Of a stretch of 13,988 bases of DNA, positions 7,403 to 13,615 are shown piece by piece. The notes under the pieces were generated by a model that was not told the DNA's origin, ran no database searches, and worked only from the letters and a program-made list of their open reading frames with translations. Both the position numbers and the translations under genes were made by a program. The DNA is from Deltaproteobacteria bacterium (GTDB lineage: Bacteria; Desulfobacterota; Desulfarculia; Adiutricales; Adiutricaceae): positions 1 to 13,988 of the forward strand of contig JAITIH010000290.1 of NCBI GenBank assembly GCA_031279525.1, read 5' to 3'. Every line of letters begins with the position of its first letter. Position 1 is the stretch's first letter.

Positions 7403-9438
7403 TCGCGGGCCTCCTTAAGGAGCCGGAGCGGTTCGCCTATTTCCAGGCCTTAAGGCTTCTGACCTTGGCCCACGGCGAGGACTATCCCATAGCCTCCGAT
7501 TTCCTGGAAAAGGGCCTTCTGACCAGGGGCAGCCCCTCCATGGCCTTTCCGGCCAGCGATTTGGTCGAGGCCGAGGCCCTTTATGGCCAAAACGACCCTC
7601 AAGCCCTAGGCCAAACCTCCCCTTTGTACGCCCTAACCGTGACCTTCATGGGGCTGTACGGGGGAGCCTCGCCCTTGCCCGCCCTCTACGGCCAGGCGGT
7701 CATCGACGAGTCCCTAGACGACGAGCGCTCCGTCCGGGACTTTTTAGACATCCTGGCCGCCCCCTTCCACCGCCTCCACGCCCTGGCCCACTTCCGCAAC
7801 CAATTGGCCATCCGCTTAATTGAGCTGGAGGATCCCGAAGGGCTCCAGATTCTCCACGGCCTTTTGGGTCTGGCCAGCCGCCTGGCCCCGGCAGGCTCTT
7901 TAGGGGAAAGGTTGGCCCAGATGGCCCTCTGGGCCCGCCACTCAAGGCCGGCCAAAGGCCTTAAGATCCTCTTGTCCGAGAGCTTAGGTTGGCCCGTAGA
8001 ACTTGAGACCTTCGTTCCCCGAGTCGTCCCCATTCCCGAGGAGGCCCGGGCCCGCCTAGGCATTCCGGCTAGCCCTCGCTTAGGCGAAGGGGCTTTGACG
8101 GGCGAGACGGCCTCGGACGTCCGCTCCAAGTTTAACGTCCATCTGACCCCCCCGGACGAGGCGACCTTTTTAAGCCTTTTGCCTGGCGGGGAAGCCCGGG
8201 CCAGGGCCGACGAGATCATCCGCTCCTACGCCCAAGAGCCCTTAGAAAGCGAGCTAATCCTCCACTTTAGGCCCGGGGCCATAGGCGGGACGACTTTAGG
8301 GGACGGCATGGGTTTGGGCCAAAACGCCTTTTTGACCCCGCCCGAGGACCTGGTTTTTGATGTGCGCAGTCCGGCCTCGCCTTATGGCTATGCGGCCCCG
8401 GCCCATCCCCTCGGGCCAAGCCCTCTGGCCGCGGCCCCGCCGGCCCCCGCCACGGCGGGCCCGGGCCTCGACGCGCCCTTAGGGCCATCTTCAATAGGCG
8501 CCTTAAAAGCCGAGGACGAATCCCAAGCCAAGGCTAAGGCCGGGGCCGAATCCCAAGCCGAGGCTAAGGCCGAGGCCGAATCCCAAGCCGAGGCTAAGGC
8601 CGAGGCCGAAAACGACGCCCCGAAAGAGCAAAGAAAAGCCACGCCAGAGCCCCTTGGCTCTGAGAACGCGGCCGACCGGACCGATCGCGACCATTATGAC
8701 CATTACGAGAGGGGCGCCATAGAAAGCGGCCTTCAAATCGAGGGCCCTTACTCGATAGAGCCGCCGCTAAACCCAAAAGCAAAGCTCCCCACGGCCCTTG
8801 GGCCTTATTCAGTGGAGCCCTTGGCGGCCGAGGCCATCGCTGAGATCGGGCCAGAGGCTAAGGCCCCGTCAACCCCAAAAAGCGAGCTCTTAAATGGATC
8901 TGAGCGTTATTCAGTGGACGCCTTGGGAGCCGAGGCCGACTCTCCGAAAGACCAAGAAAAAACCGCGTTCCCAGAGCCCCTTGGCTCTGAAAACGCGGCC
9001 GACCTGACCGATCGCGACCATTATGACCATTGCGAGAGAGAAACCCTAGAAAGCGGTCCTCAAGGCGAGGGGCCTTACTCGATTGAGCCGCCGCTAAACC
9101 CAAAAGCCCAGCCACCCGCGGCCCTTGGGCCATATTCAGTGGACGTTTTGGGATCCGAGGCCATCGCCGAGATTGGACCAGAGGCTAAGGCCCCGTCAAC
9201 CCCAAAACACGGACTCTTAAATAGATCTGAGAGTCATTCAATGGACGCCTTGGGATCCGAGGCCGAGCCCGCGCCTTTGGCCGAGGGCCCAAGCGCCCCG
9301 CCCTTGAACCCGGGCCCAAGAGGCTCGGCTCCCGCGGCCGCCGCCTCGACCCCAGAGCCCCAGCCGACCAAAGACCCTAAAACCAAGAAGGCTCCTCCTA
9401 AAGCCGGCTCTCCTCAAGGCCAAGGGGGTTCCCAATGA
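7366..9438 (+). CDS. tssG: TssG, T6SS baseplate protein (ImpH/VasB family) with a long repetitive C-terminal extension
   Basis: The protein is 690 residues, about twice the usual 300-350 for TssG. Residues 1 to about 325 are the TssG core: FAYFQALRLL (23-32), VTFMGLYGGASPLPALYGQ (about 92-110), DFLDILAAPFHRLHAL, GWPVELETFVPRVVPIP, and the closing LGDGMGLGQNAFL (311-323). About 365 extra residues follow in frame: a Pro/Ala stretch (about 335-384), three ESQAEAKAEA-type decapeptides (385-414), two copies of a 109-residue unit (427-535 and 536 to about 633), and a Pro/Lys/Gln-rich tail ending GQGGSQ. The extension is acidic, low in hydrophobic clusters and probably disordered. TssG joins TssF, TssE and TssK in the baseplate. 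The GTG start is set by an AGGAGG, and the stop overlaps tssJ in ATGA. The extension's function is unknown. Confidence 0.93.
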   Translation: MADPNWLEKDSLIAGLLKEPERFAYFQALRLLTLAHGEDYPIASDFLEKGLLTRGSPSMAFPASDLVEAEALYGQNDPQALGQTSPLYALTVTFMGLYGGASPLPALYGQAVIDESLDDERSVRDFLDILAAPFHRLHALAHFRNQLAIRLIELEDPEGLQILHGLLGLASRLAPAGSLGERLAQMALWARHSRPAKGLKILLSESLGWPVELETFVPRVVPIPEEARARLGIPASPRLGEGALTGETASDVRSKFNVHLTPPDEATFLSLLPGGEARARADEIIRSYAQEPLESELILHFRPGAIGGTTLGDGMGLGQNAFLTPPEDLVFDVRSPASPYGYAAPAHPLGPSPLAAAPPAPATAGPGLDAPLGPSSIGALKAEDESQAKAKAGAESQAEAKAEAESQAEAKAEAENDAPKEQRKATPEPLGSENAADRTDRDHYDHYERGAIESGLQIEGPYSIEPPLNPKAKLPTALGPYSVEPLAAEAIAEIGPEAKAPSTPKSELLNGSERYSVDALGAEADSPKDQEKTAFPEPLGSENAADLTDRDHYDHCERETLESGPQGEGPYSIEPPLNPKAQPPAALGPYSVDVLGSEAIAEIGPEAKAPSTPKHGLLNRSESHSMDALGSEAEPAPLAEGPSAPPLNPGPRGSAPAAAASTPEPQPTKDPKTKKAPPKAGSPQGQGGSQ
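8518..8607 (+). repeat. 30-bp in-frame tandem repeat in tssG, 3 copies
   Basis: Three contiguous 30-bp units start at 8518, 8548 and 8578. Each opens GAATCCCAAGCC and encodes ESQAxAKAxA. The second and third units are identical. They encode TssG residues 385-414, a likely helical or disordered Ala/Glu/Lys linker. Confidence 0.95.
8644..9264 (+). repeat. 327-bp (109-codon) tandem duplication within tssG
   Basis: Copy 1 spans 8644-8970 and copy 2 begins at 8971, both opening with CCAGAGCCCCTTGGCTCTGA (PEPLGSE). By hand count, 77 of the first 98 residues agree between the copies. Both contain TDRDHYDH, EGPYSIEPPLNPKA, ALGPYSV and EAIAEIGPEAKAPSTPK. Inside each unit a shorter motif recurs three times ((Y/H)S(V/I/M)(D/E)), suggesting that the unit grew from smaller duplications. 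The similarity fades after about 9264. Confidence 0.93.
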
Positions 9439-10190
9439 AAAGGGCTCTTTGCGCCGTCGCCTGGTTGGCCTTATTGGGGCCCATGTTGGCTTGCGGCAAG
9501 CCCGGGCCCCCCGGCCCGCCGCCGGCGACCCCGGCCGAGACGGTGGAAACCATCAGCTGGTCCTACGCCCCCGGGGCCATTCGGATTGGCTTAATCGCCG
9601 ATCAGGGGCTAAACGTCTTCGGCGAGGGCCCCACTGGCCTCGCCCTTTGCCTTTACCAGCTGTCCGACCCCAATAAGCTGATAACCCTAAGCCAGGCCAA
9701 GCCCGGTTTATTGACCCTTTTGGCCTGCTCGCCCGATCTAGCCGGGGCGGTCAGCGCCGAGCGTCTGTACGTCCAGCCCGGCCAGAAGTCCGATTTGATA
9801 TTGGACCGCCTGGAAAAGACTCGCTACTTAGCCGTGGTGGCCGGCTACCAGGATCTTAGGCCCGCCAACTCGGCGGCCGTCTTGGCCATCCCCATCGAGA
9901 CGAGTCGCGAGTATTTCATCTTTAAGCGCTATCAACCCGAACCCTTTGAGGCCTGGCTGGCCCTAAAGCCCCAGAGCGTCCAGTTTTTCCATAAAAGCTC
10001 AAAAGATCGCGGCCGACTGGCTCAGGACGTCAAGGACGACCCCAAGCCTGGGCCGGCCCCCAAGTTTCCCAAGGCGGGCAGTCCGACCATCGCCACGCCC
10101 GACGCCCAAGATTTAAAGACCGCGGCCAAGGCGACCCCCTGGCCCAAGCCCGAGAGCGACGACCTAGGTTCGTCCTTCCGGCTTCCTTAG
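9435..10190 (+). CDS. tssJ: TssJ, T6SS outer-membrane lipoprotein (SciN/VasD family)
   Basis: This 251-residue protein opens with a lipoprotein signal: MKRAL, a hydrophobic core, and lipobox LGPMLAC with the lipidated cysteine at residue 20. Position +2 is Gly, so outer-membrane sorting is expected. A Gly/Pro-rich linker follows (GKPGPPGPPP). The TssJ beta-sandwich pattern spans about residues 37-165: IRIGLIADQGLNVFGEGPTG, LALCLYQLSD, then RLYVQPGQKSDLIL and YLAVVAGYQDL. TssJ anchors TssM to the outer membrane. The C-terminal 70 or so residues are Pro/Lys/Ala-rich and exceed the usual TssJ length of roughly 150-190. The ATG overlaps the tssG stop (ATGA). The usual neighbour tssM is not in the window. 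Confidence 0.92.
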   Translation: MKRALCAVAWLALLGPMLACGKPGPPGPPPATPAETVETISWSYAPGAIRIGLIADQGLNVFGEGPTGLALCLYQLSDPNKLITLSQAKPGLLTLLACSPDLAGAVSAERLYVQPGQKSDLILDRLEKTRYLAVVAGYQDLRPANSAAVLAIPIETSREYFIFKRYQPEPFEAWLALKPQSVQFFHKSSKDRGRLAQDVKDDPKPGPAPKFPKAGSPTIATPDAQDLKTAAKATPWPKPESDDLGSSFRLP

Positions 10191-10213
10191 CCTTAAAGGC
10201 AGGAGCGAGCGCG

Positions 10214-11617
10214 ATGTTTCAAAGAGACATTCGTTGGCGGCAAGGCTCCTTTTTGGAGCCCCAGCATTTTCAGCTATTGGACCTACGACGGCGGGTCGAC
10301 AATAGCTTTCTGGCCAATAGCCTAAAGCCCCACGCCTGGGGCTTTAGGGAGCTAAAGATTAACGAGGCCAGCCTTCTTAGCCACTTTTTTGAGATCGTCA
10401 AGATGGACCTTTGGCTGCCCGACGGCCGTCGCCTCCTTTTCCCGGAGAACGCCGAGATCTTGGCCGGCTCCTTCCGCGAGGCCTTTGGCCCGGCCGAGGA
10501 CCGCCTGACGGTTTACCTCTCCGTCCCCCATTTCCTCCTTTCCGGGGCCAACGCCCGGGATCCGCGGCCCTTTTCTTCCCTAACCGAGGCCGACCCGCCG
10601 GCCGAAGGCGACCGCGGCCAACTCTACCGGGCCCAGGAAGAGCCCGACCTCATCCCGGACCTCTTGGGCCGCGGCCCGGCCGGCCGGGTCGAGACCATGA
10701 TGTTTCAGGCTCGCCTAACCTTTGGCGACCGTAAGCCAGACGAGTCCAGCCAGCTGATCCCCTTGGCCCGGCTCTGGCGGGACGGGGAAAAAGTCCGCTT
10801 AGATCCGACTTACGGACCCCCGGCCTTAGAGCTCTACCCGGGCCATCCGGCCAAACCAGCCTTAAGCGACGCCTTGGCCCTAATGTTGGCTCGGCATGGG
10901 CAGCTGGAGGAGTACCGCTTAGACCCGGTTCAGTTTCGGCAGGCCGACTTGGACGGCCCGGGCCAGGCCCTTTTGGCCTTATTGGGCATTTTTGGCCGGC
11001 GGTTGCCGCAGCTGTCCATTTTGGAGCAAACCCCGGCTCTCCACCCCTTCGCCGTCTACGCGGCCCTAGCCGAGCTGGCCGGGGAACTGGCCGTCTTCTC
11101 GCCGCCAGGCGGGGTCGGCTCCCGGGCCGAGTCCTTTTTCTTGCCGCCCAAGTACGACCACCTAGACCCCATGGCCTCCTTGGACGCCTTAAAGGCCGCG
11201 ATTGAAAGACTTTTGGGGGCCATGTCCTTTGGCCCAGCCTTAAGCCTCGCCTTCCATAGGGAAGAGGACGCGTTTCTTTTGGAGCTGCCCGAGGAAGGGT
11301 TAGGCGAAGGCCCTTACTGCCTTTCCATCCGCTCGCCCATTCCCGCCCGCGAGCTGGGGGCCTTGATTGGCTGGCGGGCCCGGCTAGGCCCGCCGGAGCG
11401 GCTGGAGTTCTTGGCCGCCCACAGTCTGCCCGGGATTGGGCTCTACCCCCAAAAATCCGCTCCCCCAGGCCTTCCCAATCGGCCGGATCTTAGTTACTTC
11501 TACATCCGCCAGAACGACCCCTTGTGGACCGAGGCCAAGGATTCCGGAAAGCTGGGCCTTCTCTGGCCAGAAGCCCCGGAGTCGGCTCTGGTGCGCCTTG
11601 CGGCTAGCCGCCGCTAA
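10214..11617 (+). CDS. tssK: TssK, T6SS baseplate to membrane-complex connector (ImpJ/VasE family)
   Basis: This 467-residue protein is close to the usual TssK length. The N-terminal signature is clear: IRWRQGSFLEPQHFQLLDLR (residues 6-25), corresponding to the family pattern W-x-EG-x-x-L-x-PQHFQ. Further family-like blocks are WGFRELKIN, a long central helical region, AAIERLLGAMSFGPALSLAF, and a C-terminal region with LPGIGLYP and SYFYIRQNDPLW. TssK trimers clamp the TssF/TssG wedge and bind TssL and TssM, joining the baseplate to the membrane complex. The ATG at 10214 has AGGAG at 10201-10205, eight bases upstream. The gap to tssJ is 23 bases. The next convincing T6SS gene is 435 bases downstream. 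Confidence 0.95.
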   Translation: MFQRDIRWRQGSFLEPQHFQLLDLRRRVDNSFLANSLKPHAWGFRELKINEASLLSHFFEIVKMDLWLPDGRRLLFPENAEILAGSFREAFGPAEDRLTVYLSVPHFLLSGANARDPRPFSSLTEADPPAEGDRGQLYRAQEEPDLIPDLLGRGPAGRVETMMFQARLTFGDRKPDESSQLIPLARLWRDGEKVRLDPTYGPPALELYPGHPAKPALSDALALMLARHGQLEEYRLDPVQFRQADLDGPGQALLALLGIFGRRLPQLSILEQTPALHPFAVYAALAELAGELAVFSPPGGVGSRAESFFLPPKYDHLDPMASLDALKAAIERLLGAMSFGPALSLAFHREEDAFLLELPEEGLGEGPYCLSIRSPIPARELGALIGWRARLGPPERLEFLAAHSLPGIGLYPQKSAPPGLPNRPDLSYFYIRQNDPLWTEAKDSGKLGLLWPEAPESALVRLAASRR

Positions 11618-11642
11618 GGCCTTTTGGAGGTCAAAAAGGACT

Positions 11643-11867
11643 GTGAGACGACTTTCTAACGCCAGAGAAAAAAGGCTCTCCCTTGAGGTTGAGCCTAAAG
11701 CCGACTCCGATAAAACAAATCGCCTTACCCCGCCGGACGCTCCCTACTGGCGGTCTAAGAGAAACCCGCTTTTGGCGGGCGCTGAGGGAGAGCCAGAGGA
11801 AGGCCCAGAGGAAGACCCAGAGGACGCTCCCTACTGGCGGCCCACCCGTAACCCTAAAAGGCCCTAG
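11643..11867 (+). CDS. Possible small ORF (74 aa) with duplicated DAPYWR-RNP motif, function unknown
   Basis: The reading frame from GTG 11643 to TAG 11865-11867 encodes 74 residues rich in Arg, Lys, Glu and Pro. The motif DAPYWRxxRNP occurs twice, 29 codons apart. It is backed by an exact 18-bp repeat, GACGCTCCCTACTGGCGG, at 11736 and 11823. An acidic EEGPEEDPED stretch lies between the copies and the protein ends NPKRP. A GGAGG at 11626-11630 stands 12 bases before the GTG, which is long but usable. The frame is open upstream into tssK, where WRSKR also appears, so the start is uncertain. I recognise no family. No signal peptide or membrane segment is seen. It could be a real small protein or the remnant of a longer gene. 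Confidence 0.4.
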   Translation: MRRLSNAREKRLSLEVEPKADSDKTNRLTPPDAPYWRSKRNPLLAGAEGEPEEGPEEDPEDAPYWRPTRNPKRP

Positions 11868-12052
11868 GGCTCGAATAGCCCATTAAAGGCCCTTAAAGGC
11901 CCTAAAACCGAAGCTAGCCCCGCTGGCCCTGGGGCCCCCCCCGCCGGCCAGCGACGCCTAGACGACATATAGACGAATCGCGCGAAGGCCGACCTTCCTT
12001 AGGTCATAAAGGGCCTTCGTCGCCAAGCCAAGCAGGCCACTACGGAGCGCGC
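11868..12052 (+). other. Non-coding leader upstream of tssL with two inverted repeats
   Basis: The stretch between the small ORF and tssL starts with AAAGGCCCTTAAAGGCCC (11885-11902), a local direct repeat. It then has an inverted repeat GCTGGCC (11922-11928) / GGCCAGC (11946-11952) around a GGGGCCCC core, with no T-run after it. A nested hairpin at 11983-12019 follows. No promoter boxes are convincing. Confidence 0.6.
11983..12019 (+). promoter_or_regulatory. Nested hairpin 33 bases upstream of tssL
   Basis: CGAAGGCC (11983-11990) pairs perfectly with GGCCTTCG (12012-12019). Directly inside it, GACCT (11991-11995) pairs with AGGTC (12001-12005) over a TCCTT loop, leaving ATAAAG as a one-sided bulge. 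This gives 13 base pairs in two stacked stems. No U-tract follows, so a simple terminator is unlikely. An operator, an RNA processing or stability element, or a translation control element would fit; which one is not known. Confidence 0.45.
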
Positions 12053-13603
12053 ATGTCATTCGCGGAACGCTTTTTCGATCTTATCAGTCTCGTATTGGCC
12101 TTAGACCTTGGGTCGGATCCGGGGTCGGAGCCGGATCTGGCCCAGGTGGCCCGCCTCGTCGATCTGGAGTTGGAAAAGGAAGAACGCGCGTCTCTTTCGA
12201 TTCTGACCCCAGCCGAGGCGGACGCCAGTCGAATCGCCATCCTGGCCTGGATCGACGAGAGGGTGTTGTCCTCCCAAAGGCCCGATCGGCGCCTTTGGGC
12301 CGAGCGCTCTTTGATCCGGCGCCACTGGGGCGCCAGGCACGGAGGCGACCTTTTCTTCCAGGAGTTGGCCCGCCTTTTAATTAAAAGGCGAGATTTCTTG
12401 GCCCGCCAACCCAGCCAGGCGGAGCCGGCCTGGGCCGGCCGCCTGAGCCCCGGTAGCCCCCAAAACCCCGCAAACCAATCGGCCTCAAGCCAAAAGGGCG
12501 GCCTCGCCTTAAGATCCGCGGTCTGGACCGAGGGCTCGCCCGACCAGGGCGGTCCCTTTAGGCCAACCGGCCCCAATGGGTCGCGACTGGCCGCCCCGCC
12601 TTTTGAGCCATTGGGTCCCGACCAATTGCGGCCCCAGGCCCCCTTAAGCCCAGGCGGCCTAGCCGGGGCTAGCCGGCCGGGGAGTTTCCCCGGGGAGATT
12701 GGGGAACCAGGGGTCCTAGGTCATGGCCAGGGGGGCTATGGCCGCTTAGGCTACGACGATGGCGACTACGGCCACCCAGGCTACGACCAAGGCGACTACG
12801 GCGGCCAGGGTTATGGCCGTTCCGGCCATAACGGCGGCGGCTATGGCGGCCCGGGCTACGGCCCCCCCTACGACCAGGGCGACTACGGCGGCCAGGGCTA
12901 CGGCCCCCCAGGCTACGACCAGGGCGACTACGGCGGCCCGGGATATGGCCGGGCCAGCCTTAACGGCCATAACGGCCATAACGGCCACAACGGCCACAAC
13001 GGCCATAACGGCCATAACGGCCATAACGGCGGCGACTATGGCCCTTACGACCCAGGCTGGACCGAGGCCGAGTGGTCGCCGGGCCGACCCCATCCTAGGC
13101 GGGCCGGCTTTGGCCCACCCGAGAGCGGCCGGCCCTTAGGCGCGCCAACGGGGCCGACCTGGCCCGAAAATTTGGCCCCGGAGCTCTGGGAGCCCGACTA
13201 CTGGAACGGGCGGGCCAATGGCGACGGGGCGGACTTAAGCCTAAGCCAAGGGCCCAACCTTAAGGCCCTGGCTCGGCTCTGGGGCTATCCGGGCCAGGCC
13301 CCGGCCGGCTTGGAGCAAACCCTAGAATGTTACGCTCTGGCCTTAGCCTTAGGCTTTCGGGGACGCTTGGCCGCCCCGGGGCAAGAAGAGGCCGCCGCCT
13401 CGCTTCTGGCCGTGGCCAGCGACTGGCTAACTAGCCGGAGGCCATTAATCGCGGAAGAGGCCAGCCCCGAGCCCGCCCCCGCCCCGGTGGCCTCTTTTTG
13501 GGAGCGGCATCGGGCCTTCTTCTGGCACGGCCTGGTCCCGGCCTTAATCACTTTGGCGGTTTTCTTAAAGGGTTTGGCCGTCGTCGAGTCCCTCCCTTTC
13601 TGA
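12053..13603 (+). CDS. tssL: TssL, T6SS inner-membrane DotU/IcmH protein with a large Gly/Tyr/Asn-His repeat insertion
   Basis: This protein is 516 residues, against roughly 200-260 for a simple TssL. The DotU domain is in two parts. Residues 1-115 hold ARLVDLELEKEE, ILAWIDERVLSSQ (63-75), SLIRRHWGARHGGDLFFQEL (86-105) and LARLLIKR. Residues about 398-440 hold LKALARLWGYPG and LECYALALALGFRGRL (424-439), the family's LELYYLCLALGFEGRY-like helix. A single C-terminal membrane segment (about 491-511) leaves a five-residue periplasmic tail, and there is no OmpA-like domain. Between the halves lie about 280 low-complexity residues: a Pro/Gly/Ala region (117-222), a Gly/Tyr/Asp region with YDQGDYGG units (223-303), seven Asn-Gly-His triplets (304-324) and a Gly/Pro/Trp region. 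TssL builds the membrane complex with TssM and TssJ and contacts TssK. The frame is unbroken through the insertion. Confidence 0.92.
   Translation: MSFAERFFDLISLVLALDLGSDPGSEPDLAQVARLVDLELEKEERASLSILTPAEADASRIAILAWIDERVLSSQRPDRRLWAERSLIRRHWGARHGGDLFFQELARLLIKRRDFLARQPSQAEPAWAGRLSPGSPQNPANQSASSQKGGLALRSAVWTEGSPDQGGPFRPTGPNGSRLAAPPFEPLGPDQLRPQAPLSPGGLAGASRPGSFPGEIGEPGVLGHGQGGYGRLGYDDGDYGHPGYDQGDYGGQGYGRSGHNGGGYGGPGYGPPYDQGDYGGQGYGPPGYDQGDYGGPGYGRASLNGHNGHNGHNGHNGHNGHNGHNGGDYGPYDPGWTEAEWSPGRPHPRRAGFGPPESGRPLGAPTGPTWPENLAPELWEPDYWNGRANGDGADLSLSQGPNLKALARLWGYPGQAPAGLEQTLECYALALALGFRGRLAAPGQEEAAASLLAVASDWLTSRRPLIAEEASPEPAPAPVASFWERHRAFFWHGLVPALITLAVFLKGLAVVESLPF
12752..12946 (+). repeat. Degenerate in-frame Gly/Tyr/Asp repeats in tssL
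   Basis: The unit TACGACCAGGGCGACTACGG, encoding YDQGDYG, occurs at 12752 (as YDDGDYG), 12782, 12869 and 12914. The gaps of 30, 87 and 45 bases are all multiples of three, so the frame is kept. Between copies are GYGRSGHNGGGYGGPGYG and GYGPPGYD segments. Confidence 0.9.
12962..13024 (+). repeat. 9-bp in-frame tandem repeat in tssL, 7 copies (Asn-Gly-His)
   Basis: Seven consecutive AACGGCCAT/AACGGCCAC units encode (NGH)7, TssL residues 304-324, and an AACGGCGGC unit follows. Two units differ from the rest only by CAT versus CAC, a synonymous change. Confidence 0.97.
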
Positions 13604-13615
13604 AGGGGCCCGCTC

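Noticed and set aside
12759..13139. Separate gene in another + frame (Ala/Thr-rich) inside the tssL repeat region
   Set aside because: Its Ala/Thr/Ile repeats are a frame-shifted reading of the Gly/Tyr and Asn-Gly-His codons. The tssL frame is continuous and flanked by both DotU halves.
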